From: Candidatus Magasanikiibacteriota bacterium
GTDB lineage: Bacteria > Patescibacteriota > Patescibacteriia > Magasanikbacterales > UBA922
DNA length: 15,843 nucleotides
NCBI GenBank assembly: GCA_003518365.1
Contig: DOYU01000019.1
Coordinates: 1-15,843, forward strand
Direction of reading: 5' to 3'
Shown piece after piece: positions 1-6,378 of the stretch (position 1 is its first letter; every line of letters begins with the position of its first letter). The translations under genes and the position numbers were made by a program. Under the pieces are notes generated by a model, which was not told the DNA's origin, did no database searches, and saw only the letters and a program-made list of their open reading frames with translations.

Positions 1-1917
1 GTCGAGGGTGACGGTGGTGGTTGTCATACTTGCATCTTCGTTACCATCATTTACCACTGCATATACACAATATGTTTCTCCATTTGCACCAGACACATCA
101 ATAGCTGAAGTCCAGGTAGACGTGACAATATTAGCTCCCGGTGTAGTTGTGACTGTTGTTACTTGGTAACTTCCAGTGGAAGTTACAGCAGTACCATTGA
201 GTGAACTGACAGTACTAATAGTTGAAGTTGTAGAAGGCAAACTTGCTCCGCAAGTATCTATTTCTTCGTAGTAATAAGCAATACTTAGTTCGTTATCATC
301 GGCATCGTCCACAGTTGAAACGATACTGACTTCGCCAGTGCCGTCGCTTGATTGAGTAGCAGAAAATGAAGTGAGAGTTGGAGCTACGTTATTTGTCACA
401 GTAAACACGGCCACAAATAAATCGTCAAGTCCATAATTTAAAGAACTTTCACCACCATCTACTACATCACCATCTTGATTAAAGTCTGTATCTCCACCAA
501 CCTTGCCATATACAATAATATTATCATTTGGGTCAACAAAAACTGTTTTTCCATTATCGGATAGTGAACTTCCAAACCGTTTTTTTCCTAAAAACGAACC
601 TGATTGATCAAACATTGAAATAAACGCATCATTGGAACCATAGCCAGAAGTAATGCTCAGATCACCACGCAAGTCGGCGTCTCCATTCACATACCCTGAT
701 ACGATGACATTATTATTACTATCGGTTGTTACCGAATACCCAGAATCATTACTACTTCCACCCAAACGGTTAGACCATCTGTATGCTCCATTTATGTCAA
801 AAGAAAGGAGAAAAACATCTTTTAAACCATAACCAGTTGCATCTTCACCATCCTCTGTAAGAAAGGTATCTTGGTTGAAATCCACGCTTCCTGTCACATA
901 CCCAGTTACATACACATTATCGCTACTATCTACATAAACCGACTCTGCCAAACAAGCTCCACTTCCACCCACACGACTGACCCAATTAAAATTTCCTGTA
1001 CTGTCAAGCGACAATACAAAATAATCAACATTTGCAGAACCACTTTCCCCATCATCAAGCACATCACCGTCTTGATTAAAATCTACATCCCAAGAGGCGT
1101 CTCCTCCTACAATAATATTACTTTGAGAATCAGTAATTACAATTCTGCCATTCTGATTACCTAAATCAGGCAATCTTTTAGACCACACATACGTACTGCT
1201 TGAAAATACACTAATGAACATATCTGAACTAGTGTAGACGCTTACATCTTCTCCTCCATCCAAATAATCACCGTCACCGCTGAGATCCGCATCGTATCCC
1301 CCAACAGTACCAGCAATGATAATATTATCACTTGTAGCATCTACAGTTACAGAGTATGGATAATCAACATCCGTTGAACCCAACCTTTCAGACCACAAAT
1401 ATTCACCACTAGCATTAAAATTCGTAATAAAAGCGTCATAATTTCCATATCCAACAGAGCTTTCTCCTCCATCCAAATAATCACCGTTACCGCTTAAATC
1501 CGCATTTCCCAAAACTATACCGGTAACAATAACATTTCCACTAGCATCAGTAACCACAGACAAACCTTGATCATTACTTACCCCCCCCAAACGTTTAGAC
1601 CACAAATATCCACCACTAGCATCAAAAACTGAAATAAAACCATCATAATTTCCATATCCAATAGAGCTTTCTCCTCCATCCAAATAATCACCGTCACCGC
1701 TTAAATCCGCATTTCCCTTAATTGCTCCAGTTACATACATTTTTCCACTGCTATCAACATACGTATACGTTGGAGTATCATAATCAATACTCCCAAGACG
1801 AATACTAAAATCTGATGAAATTACTTTTGTAGCATCGACGACGGTAGAATCAAATACAACCCCACTACACACTAATGAAATTATAGTGAGATAGCTAAAA
1901 AACCTTTTCCTAAACAT
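1..1917 (-). CDS. Secreted seven-bladed beta-propeller (SBBP-like) protein with Ca-loop insertions, 3' end outside window
   Basis: My own translation gives 639 residues from ATG 1917 with no stop, so the C-terminus lies beyond base 1. Residues 1-29 look like a signal peptide (basic MFRKRFF, then a hydrophobic run). Residues about 40-508 hold seven repeats of 58-73 residues with the pattern 'V-D-x-S/N-x-N-V/I-x-V-x-G ... W-S-x-R-L-G-G', matching SBBP/beta-propeller repeats; the N-terminal RLGS strand could close the ring with the last blade. Most blades carry an acidic loop such as DLSGDGDYLDGGE (residues 71-83, 140-152, 211-223, 279-291, 478-490), resembling calcium loops of the thrombospondin-3/dockerin kind. 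The loop is degenerate in blade 5 and shortened in blade 6. From about 511 an Ig-like segment starts (NVAPTLTSFSATQSSDGTGE). Probably a surface or secreted adhesion/binding protein; ligand unknown. No clear Shine-Dalgarno sequence. Fold confidence is good; function is open. Confidence 0.85.
   Translation of the reverse strand, partial: MFRKRFFSYLTIISLVCSGVVFDSTVVDATKVISSDFSIRLGSIDYDTPTYTYVDSSGKMYVTGAIKGNADLSGDGDYLDGGESSIGYGNYDGFISVFDASGGYLWSKRLGGVSNDQGLSVVTDASGNVIVTGIVLGNADLSGNGDYLDGGESSVGYGNYDAFITNFNASGEYLWSERLGSTDVDYPYSVTVDATSDNIIIAGTVGGYDADLSGDGDYLDGGEDVSVYTSSDMFISVFSSSTYVWSKRLPDLGNQNGRIVITDSQSNIIVGGDASWDVDFNQDGDVLDDGESGSANVDYFVLSLDSTGNFNWVSRVGGSGACLAESVYVDSSDNVYVTGYVTGSVDFNQDTFLTEDGEDATGYGLKDVFLLSFDINGAYRWSNRLGGSSNDSGYSVTTDSNNNVIVSGYVNGDADLRGDLSITSGYGSNDAFISMFDQSGSFLGKKRFGSSLSDNGKTVFVDPNDNIIVYGKVGGDTDFNQDGDVVDGGESSLNYGLDDLFVAVFTVTNNVAPTLTSFSATQSSDGTGEVSIVSTVDDADDNELSIAYYYEEIDTCGASLPSTTSTISTVSSLNGTAVTSTGSYQVTTVTTTPGANIVTSTWTSAIDVSGANGETYCVYAVVNDGNEDASMTTTTVTLD
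1246..1717 (-). repeat. Near-identical DNA repeats encoding propeller blades 1-3
   Basis: A block of about 70 bp at 1648-1717 recurs at 1441-1510, offset by 207 bp, with few changes, and partly at 1246-1290. It encodes the calcium-loop part of blades 1, 2 and 3. DNA identity is clearly higher here than among blades 4-7, which suggests recent internal duplication or gene conversion of blade units. Confidence 0.8.
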
Positions 1918-1952
1918 ATATCTATAAAAATTAGAAATGTTAATATGCCCAC

Positions 1953-1981
1953 AGTATATCAAAAAAAACAGTTCATCTCAA
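1953..1981 (-). promoter_or_regulatory. Promoter of the propeller gene
   Basis: On the minus strand TTGAGA (1981-1976) is followed by a 17-nt spacer and TATACT (1958-1953), a close match to the sigma-70 consensus. It would start transcription near 1946 and give a leader of about 30 nt before ATG 1917. The leader is A/T-rich and has no Shine-Dalgarno sequence. Confidence 0.7.
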
Positions 1982-2045
1982 TCATTTTTTAGCTTATTTT
2001 AGCGAAAAATTCACACAAGGTTTGTATGAGATAGAAAAGAAAGAC

Positions 2046-2072
2046 AAAAAAAACAGCTAATGGCCGCTGTTT
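2046..2072 (-). terminator. Rho-independent terminator (minus strand)
   Basis: AAACAGC (2051-2057) pairs with GCTGTTT (2066-2072) around an 8-nt loop. Read on the minus strand the stem is followed by a T run (2050-2046). It lies downstream of the secF terminator and upstream of the propeller promoter, so it acts as a second insulator between the two units. Confidence 0.65.
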
Positions 2073-2137
2073 CCTTTCTCATCAAGAGAAAGCATTCAAA
2101 AAAAATGTTCAAATCACTTGTGGATAACAAACGAGAC

Positions 2138-2171
2138 AAAAAAGACCGTTCATGGTTAGACGGTCTTTTTT
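2138..2171. terminator. Bidirectional terminator after secF
   Basis: AAAAAAGACCGT (2138-2149) and ACGGTCTTTTTT (2160-2171) form a perfect 12-bp stem around a 10-nt loop, with A and T runs that give a U tail in either direction. It sits 17 bp past the secF stop. Nothing coding is seen between 1918 and 2187; the small plus-strand frames there are antisense or run through the terminators. Confidence 0.85.
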
Positions 2172-2187
2172 TGATATTATCTCTGCA

Positions 2188-3204
2188 TTACTTCCGCTTC
2201 CAACGTTCCCATACGACCAAGAGAGGACTAGCAAGGAATATGGAAGAATACGTACCGACACCAATACCAATAATCAATGCAAGGGCAAAATATTTGATTG
2301 TTTCACCACCGAAGAGAAACAGGGTAAACAACACAAGCAGTGTTGTAAACGAGGTATTGAATGAGCGAAGCAATGTCTGGCTAACTCCTGTATGTACCAC
2401 TTCCTCAAATTTCTGATATCCCATTTTGATCAAGTTTTCTCGAATACGATCGAAAACCACAATCGTGTCGTTGACAGAATATCCAAGGATGGTGAGGAGT
2501 GCCACAATAAATGGGATGTTCACTTCTACATTGAAATAATGACCCAAGAGCACAAACACTCCAACAGTGATCATGACATCATGCACTAAGGCGATGATCG
2601 CAATAATCCCAAACTTCCATGAAGATACTGGTTTTGATACCTTTCGAAACGCGTAAGCAATGAACAAAATAATCGCAAGCAGCACAACAATACCAATCTC
2701 CAATGCACGCTCTTTCAGATGCGCGCTGATAGACGGGCCAATTGTTTCGAGACGCTCTTCAATAACCACAGGTGTCGTAGGAGCAACCAACGCATCTTCA
2801 ATAACCATAACCTCGCCTTCTTCTGTTTCAATCGTCACGCCTGTTGTTTCTTCATCAACAGCAGCATCGCTATTCTCTACTGAAGGCTGAGCTTCGGCTG
2901 GAAATGCATCGCGCAGTGCAGAAAGAATAGTCTGATGTTCATCTTCTGTAATATATCTGAATCGCAAAATCATGTGATCTTCGCCGGCAGGCTGGACTTG
3001 CAATTCTCCGAGATCGAGATGCGCAAGTGATTGTGATACCTCATCAATAGAAGGGCGAGATTCAGTAAACGATACTTCCAAAAGTGATCCTCCAGTAAAA
3101 TCTATCCCCGGCTTGAGCCCAATCGTGAACAAGAGAACAACACTCGTGAGGAACAACGCGCCTGAGACGACAAATGAAATCTTTTTATGCTTGATAATAT
3201 TCAT
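2188..3204 (-). CDS. secF: Protein translocase subunit SecF
   Basis: SecF is the RND-family membrane partner of SecD; together they use the proton gradient to help pull proteins through SecYEG on the outer face. The 338-residue protein starts at ATG 3204 (MNIIKHKKISF), 10 nt after the secD stop. A 66-codon upstream extension to 3402 is possible but overlaps secD and looks non-native. Visible: TM1 at about 8-28, the GIDFTGG motif of the first periplasmic domain, then five C-terminal helices containing ALVHDVMITVG and the hallmark GYSVNDTIVVFDRIREN. The loop before TM2 carries an acidic, low-complexity stretch (EETTGVTIETEEGEVMVIED), longer than in classical SecF. It ends TAA just before a strong terminator, so it is the last gene of the secDF unit. 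Confidence 0.96.
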   Translation of the reverse strand: MNIIKHKKISFVVSGALFLTSVVLLFTIGLKPGIDFTGGSLLEVSFTESRPSIDEVSQSLAHLDLGELQVQPAGEDHMILRFRYITEDEHQTILSALRDAFPAEAQPSVENSDAAVDEETTGVTIETEEGEVMVIEDALVAPTTPVVIEERLETIGPSISAHLKERALEIGIVVLLAIILFIAYAFRKVSKPVSSWKFGIIAIIALVHDVMITVGVFVLLGHYFNVEVNIPFIVALLTILGYSVNDTIVVFDRIRENLIKMGYQKFEEVVHTGVSQTLLRSFNTSFTTLLVLFTLFLFGGETIKYFALALIIGIGVGTYSSIFLASPLLVVWERWKRK

Positions 3205-3214
3205 ATACTGAAGA

Positions 3215-5260
3215 TTAGACTTCTTCGCGGCCTTTGGCACCGAGGAAAAGAACATTCCCCCGCTCTGTAAACCATGGCACGATAAAACGAAGAAGAATAC
3301 GTGTGACCGTAATGGCACTGAACAAACTGACCAAAATACCAAGGGACAACGTAATCGCAAATCCTTTGACAAAACTTGATCCAAAGAACATGAGGAATCC
3401 ACAGGTGATCAATGTTGAGACATTTCCATCTCGAATAGAGGTCCACGCTCGAAGAAACCCTTCTTCTACCGCGCCGCGCAGACTCTTTCCATCTTTCAGT
3501 TCTTCTTTCATACGCTCAAAGATCAAGACATTAGCATCCACAGCCATACCTATAGACAGAATAAATCCGGCAATACCAGCAAGGGTCAAGGTGACGCCGA
3601 TCAGTTTCATCGCGGCAAGCGATACAGCAATGTACACGGTCAATGACAAGACAGAAATAAACCCAGGCAATCGATAAAACAATGTCATGAAAATCATGAC
3701 TAGGAGAATGCCGGCAATGCCAGCTTTTACACTGGAGGAAAAAGATGCAGCTCCGAGTGATGCTCCGACAGTCTGCTGACTCACCAGATCAACCGGCACG
3801 GGCAATGCACCTGCATTGAGACGCTGAGAAAGAAGACGTGCTTCGGTAAGATCAAATCCACCACTGATGACCGCTCGTCCATCAGTGATAATCGTCTGAA
3901 CCACAGGCGCACTAATAACGCTGCCATCAAGAAAAATCGCTACTTGCTTGCCAACATTTCGCTCTGTGATATCTCGAAACAATGCTGTTCCTTCACTATC
4001 AAAGAGAAGTGATACTTGCACCTGTCCTGTCTGTGGATCAGTCACTACTTCGGCTCTATCAAGGCTTTTTCCAGAGAGCAACGTAGGCATCCATGGATCT
4101 TGTGATGGCAACACATCTGTTGCAGTCAGCTTTCTGATATGAATCAAAGAAATTTCATATTCAGTCGAGGGAGTTTCTGCTTCTTTATAAATAATATGAT
4201 AGCCAAATTCTGTTTCTACTGGTCCAACAATTTCACCGGCCTCGGCAGTATTGAGAGCTTCTTCAAATGCAGGAACCATCGTGCCAGGGCCAAATGTTCC
4301 CAAACTGCCACCAGTCACTTCTGCACCAGGTTCTGTAGAGTTTTGTTTCGCAAGGTCAGCAAAATTTTCTGCATTTGCTTCGCCATACAGGCGTTGTGCT
4401 TCAGCCAAGGCTTCTTGCTTTGTCATAGTTGCTTCACAGTCTCTTGAACCAAGATAACAAATCAAAATATGGCTGGCTGTTGTTTGTACATCACCTTCTT
4501 GTGACCCTCCACGCTTGATGATTTCATAGCCGCCGTCTGTTTCTACGAGTTTGTCTGAAACATCACCTTCCTGCGCATCTGCAGCCCATGCAAATATTTC
4601 AGGATAAATATTCTGTTCACTCACAAAACCGATATAGCCGCCATTATTTTTACTTTGTTCATCTTCAGAAAGGCTTTTTGCCACATCTTCAAAAGACTCA
4701 TCAGCAGCAATACGATCAAGTGCTGTCTCAGCGCGATCTTTTGCATCAGTATTATATGTATCTATCTGCGCTTGTTCTTCTTCGGTCAAATCGCGAGGTG
4801 GCACATTATTTTCTTCTCGAAAATCAAGAATTGGTGTTTCTCCGATCATAGCAATAGCCGCGTTCACGTCAGATACTCCTGGAAGTTCTACGAGCACCCG
4901 ATACGTATCCCCTACTTTCGCGGTTTGTACATTTGGCTCACCTACACCGATACCGCTCACACGACGTTCGATAACATCGCGAACTCCTTCCACAGCTTCG
5001 GGTCGTTCTGCTGGATCGATGGCATTCGTATCTGCTTCATAAATAAGTTGTGCGCCTCCTTGCAAATCAAGTCCAAGTGCAAATGGCTCTTCTGGAATGC
5101 GTGGCAATCCGAGAGCGACGGTATTGTTTACCTTGTCGATAACACGGTTTGCATAGGTTGGTCCGTCGTATGCAAGTGCAATCAAAAGAAGCGCAAAAAT
5201 TCCGAAAATCCCCCATCGAATCTTTGCGCGTAGCTGCTGTTTCGTATGTTGTGTTGCCAT
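3215..5260 (-). CDS. secD: SecD with inserted parvulin (PpiC-type) prolyl isomerase domain
   Basis: 681 residues, longer than is usual for SecD. Typical parts: TM1 (15-32), LGLDLQGGAQL (62-72), VIERRVSGIGVGEPNVQ (96-112), AIFLDGSVISAPVV (441-454), five C-terminal helices with ILSIGMAVDANVLIFERMKEE (567-587). Between ILDFREE (144-150) and WMPTLLSGKSL (390-400), where SecD normally has a short linker, lie about 240 extra residues. Residues 178-250 resemble the C-terminal part of a parvulin (GGYIGFVSEQ, GGYEIIKR), probably inactive. Residues 258-363 form a full parvulin: TASHILI, GGSLGTFGPGTMVPAFEEA, EFGYHIIYKE, with both family histidines (H264, H355). The insert falls in the large extracytoplasmic domain, so it would act outside the membrane on emerging proteins. 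Two cysteines (C268, C275) could form a disulfide. First gene of secDF; no clear Shine-Dalgarno sequence. Confidence 0.95.
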   Translation of the reverse strand: MATQHTKQQLRAKIRWGIFGIFALLLIALAYDGPTYANRVIDKVNNTVALGLPRIPEEPFALGLDLQGGAQLIYEADTNAIDPAERPEAVEGVRDVIERRVSGIGVGEPNVQTAKVGDTYRVLVELPGVSDVNAAIAMIGETPILDFREENNVPPRDLTEEEQAQIDTYNTDAKDRAETALDRIAADESFEDVAKSLSEDEQSKNNGGYIGFVSEQNIYPEIFAWAADAQEGDVSDKLVETDGGYEIIKRGGSQEGDVQTTASHILICYLGSRDCEATMTKQEALAEAQRLYGEANAENFADLAKQNSTEPGAEVTGGSLGTFGPGTMVPAFEEALNTAEAGEIVGPVETEFGYHIIYKEAETPSTEYEISLIHIRKLTATDVLPSQDPWMPTLLSGKSLDRAEVVTDPQTGQVQVSLLFDSEGTALFRDITERNVGKQVAIFLDGSVISAPVVQTIITDGRAVISGGFDLTEARLLSQRLNAGALPVPVDLVSQQTVGASLGAASFSSSVKAGIAGILLVMIFMTLFYRLPGFISVLSLTVYIAVSLAAMKLIGVTLTLAGIAGFILSIGMAVDANVLIFERMKEELKDGKSLRGAVEEGFLRAWTSIRDGNVSTLITCGFLMFFGSSFVKGFAITLSLGILVSLFSAITVTRILLRFIVPWFTERGNVLFLGAKGREEV

Positions 5261-5283
5261 AATCTAATAACTAATCGTATGTT

Positions 5284-5296
5284 CTGCCGTAGGCAG
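5284..5296. repeat. Small palindrome in the secDF leader
   Basis: CTGCC-GTA-GGCAG gives a 5-bp stem with a 3-nt loop in the untranslated leader between the secDF promoter and ATG 5260. It may be a short dispersed palindrome or a leader hairpin; there is no T run, so it is not a terminator. Confidence 0.4.
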
Positions 5297-5305
5297 GTGC
5301 GGCTT

Positions 5306-5334
5306 ATGATAGCGTATAAGATAGAGAACGTCAA
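5306..5334 (-). promoter_or_regulatory. secDF promoter
   Basis: On the minus strand TTGACG (5334-5329), a 17-nt spacer and TATCAT (5311-5306) form a strong sigma-70-like promoter, placing the start near 5299 and leaving a leader of about 40 nt to secD. Confidence 0.75.
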
Positions 5335-5365
5335 GGCAATTTGGTGGATGAAATCCTCAAGTTTA

Positions 5366-5394
5366 TTGACACGATATTTTGTATGATATAGGGT
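5366..5394 (+). promoter_or_regulatory. Promoter of GC-rich cassette 1
   Basis: A perfect TTGACA (5366-5371) is followed after 17 nt by TAGGGT (5389-5394), or after 15 nt by TATAGG. It diverges from the secDF promoter, with about 30 bp between the two -35 boxes. The -10 assignment is uncertain; the -35 is clear. Confidence 0.55.
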
Positions 5395-5425
5395 ATATTT
5401 ATTCTTTAACCCGGGAGCAGCAATC

Positions 5426-5587
5426 ATGAACCGAATCAAGAGTGATCTTACGCCTGGTAAGATCAAGAAGCACCGCGCGAAGAAGCAGTTCCGTAGTGGA
5501 GCCAGTGCAGCAAAGCACAGACTTCAAAAGCTGAGGGACAAGAAGCAACGTGCGGAACGGTACGGGAACCGAAGCCGCGGTCACTGA
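5426..5587 (+). CDS. Small very basic protein of cassette 1 (53 aa, unknown)
   Basis: I do not recognise this protein. ATG 5426 is preceded at good spacing by GGGAG (5413-5417), a clear ribosome binding site that most neighbouring genes lack. The 53 residues (starting MNRIKSDLTPGKIKKHRAKK, ending RYGNRSRGH, TGA stop) are about one third Lys/Arg with several His and Gln and almost no hydrophobic core. It could be a nucleic-acid-binding peptide or a small helical basic protein. Codons are G/C-rich (GCG, CGC, CTG), unlike the backbone. It is probably co-transcribed with the next gene, whose ribosome binding site overlaps this stop codon. Too short for the usual ORF cutoffs, but promoter, ribosome binding site and composition together support a real gene. 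Confidence 0.55.
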   Translation: MNRIKSDLTPGKIKKHRAKKQFRSGASAAKHRLQKLRDKKQRAERYGNRSRGH

Positions 5588-5600
5588 GGACACAATGACC

Positions 5601-5837
5601 ATGAAAAACGAAGAATATCCCTACCGCCAGTTCGTTCTCCAGGCGGTGACCGTCTTCACCCTCGCAATGGGGAAAAGGTGGGGTGGAATAATCGTCATCC
5701 CGATGGCCATTGCGGCGATGGCTGGCGCAAAGTACCTGCCTCCGCCGGTCATCGAGCGCCTCCTCTTCCCGAAGGCCCGTAGGAGCGACTGGACGCACGA
5801 CCTCAGCCGCAAGATCGGCGACTTGGGTCCGCTCTGA
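5601..5837 (+). CDS. Small membrane protein of cassette 1 (78 aa, unknown)
   Basis: Not recognised. I chose ATG 5601 because GAGGA (5586-5590), overlapping the previous TGA stop, lies 10 nt before it; ATG 5595 (two residues longer, 4-nt spacing) is the alternative. Upstream in-frame codons from 5550 lie inside the 53-aa gene and are unlikely to be used. The 78 residues start MKNEEYPYRQFVLQAVTVFT. One hydrophobic span at about 27-46 (WGGIIVIPMAIAAMAG), possibly with residues 11-23, suggests a membrane hairpin or single-span protein. The tail is charged (FPKARRSDWTHDLSRKIG). The 60 bases at 5701-5760 are 68% G+C by hand count, far above the backbone. TGA stop, followed by a GC-rich hairpin. Confidence 0.6.
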   Translation: MKNEEYPYRQFVLQAVTVFTLAMGKRWGGIIVIPMAIAAMAGAKYLPPPVIERLLFPKARRSDWTHDLSRKIGDLGPL

Positions 5838-5849
5838 CAACAACGCAAC

Positions 5850-5878
5850 GCGCCTCCCTGGTTCAACTGGGGAGGCGC
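5850..5878 (+). terminator. GC-rich hairpin after cassette 1
   Basis: GCGCCTCCC (5850-5858) and GGGAGGCGC (5870-5878) form a perfect 9-bp stem with an 11-nt loop, 13 bp past the TGA stop at 5837. It lacks a direct T run, so it may be a transcript-stabilising 3' hairpin that works with the following terminator. Confidence 0.6.
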
Positions 5879-5889
5879 CGCGCGAGTTT

Positions 5890-5962
5890 AAAAAATCACC
5901 CGCTTCATCATGTGTATCTCACGTTTTGTGATATACATGCAAGGAGACACGGGTGATTTTTT
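5890..5962. terminator. Long bidirectional terminator with nested inner stem
   Basis: AAAAAATCACCCG (5890-5902) pairs perfectly with CGGGTGATTTTTT (5950-5962). Inside, 5910-5922 and 5928-5938 form a second stem (ATGTGTAT...CAC with GTGATATACAT). With A and T runs at its ends it can terminate cassette 1 from the left and the secA-deaminase transcript from the right. Such a long loop with its own hairpin is unusual for a simple terminator. Confidence 0.75.
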
Positions 5963-6006
5963 TATTGTTATAAGTATAAACCAAGATACATTAAAAACAT
6001 ATGTAT

Positions 6007-6375
6007 CTAAATCTTTCGTTTCCAAGCGTATGGCAATAATTCTTTTGCTGGAACAGCAGTAGTATCATTGATAACAATATTCGCTTCTGGTGCGTATGTA
6101 ATATACAATTCTCTACACAAACCACAGGGTGGATATATATCAAAAGCACCTTCTTGATCTCTATGAACAGCAACACCCATTTCAATCTCTTCTCCAGACA
6201 TCACAGCTTGAACGAATGCAGACCATTCAGAACATATATCTATTTTTTGTGCTTTGAGTGTGACACTTGTAAATACTTGACCACTCTTAGTACGAATAGC
6301 AGCCGCTACAGTATGACGAGATTTGTCGTAATGTTTTTCTAAAGTATGCTTTGCTGCTTGTATCAAACTTTCCAT
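6007..6375 (-). CDS. Cytidine/blasticidin-S-deaminase-like zinc hydrolase
   Basis: 122 residues, the usual size for homotetrameric cytidine deaminases, which hydrolyse (deoxy)cytidine to (deoxy)uridine in nucleotide salvage. Zinc and catalytic motifs are present: CSE at 48-50 (family C-A-E, with E50 as proton shuttle) and PPCGLCREL at 82-90 (ligands C84, C87). The classical N-x-E substrate motif of cytidine deaminases is not seen before the CSE. The C-terminal AKELLPYAW resembles the RELLP end of blasticidin-S deaminase, so the true substrate may be a modified cytosine nucleoside. ATG 6375 lies 3 nt past the secA stop, with GGAAA 9 nt upstream, so it is co-transcribed with secA. TAG stop. Family is sure; substrate is not. 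Confidence 0.85.
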   Translation of the reverse strand: MESLIQAAKHTLEKHYDKSRHTVAAAIRTKSGQVFTSVTLKAQKIDICSEWSAFVQAVMSGEEIEMGVAVHRDQEGAFDIYPPCGLCRELYITYAPEANIVINDTTAVPAKELLPYAWKRKI

Positions 6376-6378
6376 ATA

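Noticed and set aside
871..1164. 97-codon plus-strand frame
   Set aside because: Antisense to the propeller gene, whose seven repeats are clear.
3205..3402. 66-codon N-terminal extension of secF
   Set aside because: It overlaps the end of secD in another frame and has no SecF similarity; ATG 3204 gives the normal SecF N-terminus.
4655..5233. 192-codon plus-strand frame opposite secD
   Set aside because: Antisense to the N-terminal half of secD; no ribosome binding site or recognisable protein.
5463..5843. Minus-strand frames opposite cassette 1 (126 and 81 codons)
   Set aside because: High G+C makes chance frames on both strands likely. The plus strand has promoter, ribosome binding sites and terminators; the minus strand has none.
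5838..6006. tRNA or other stable RNA gene in the spacer after cassette 1
   Set aside because: The foldings seen are terminator-type hairpins; no cloverleaf arms or CCA end found.
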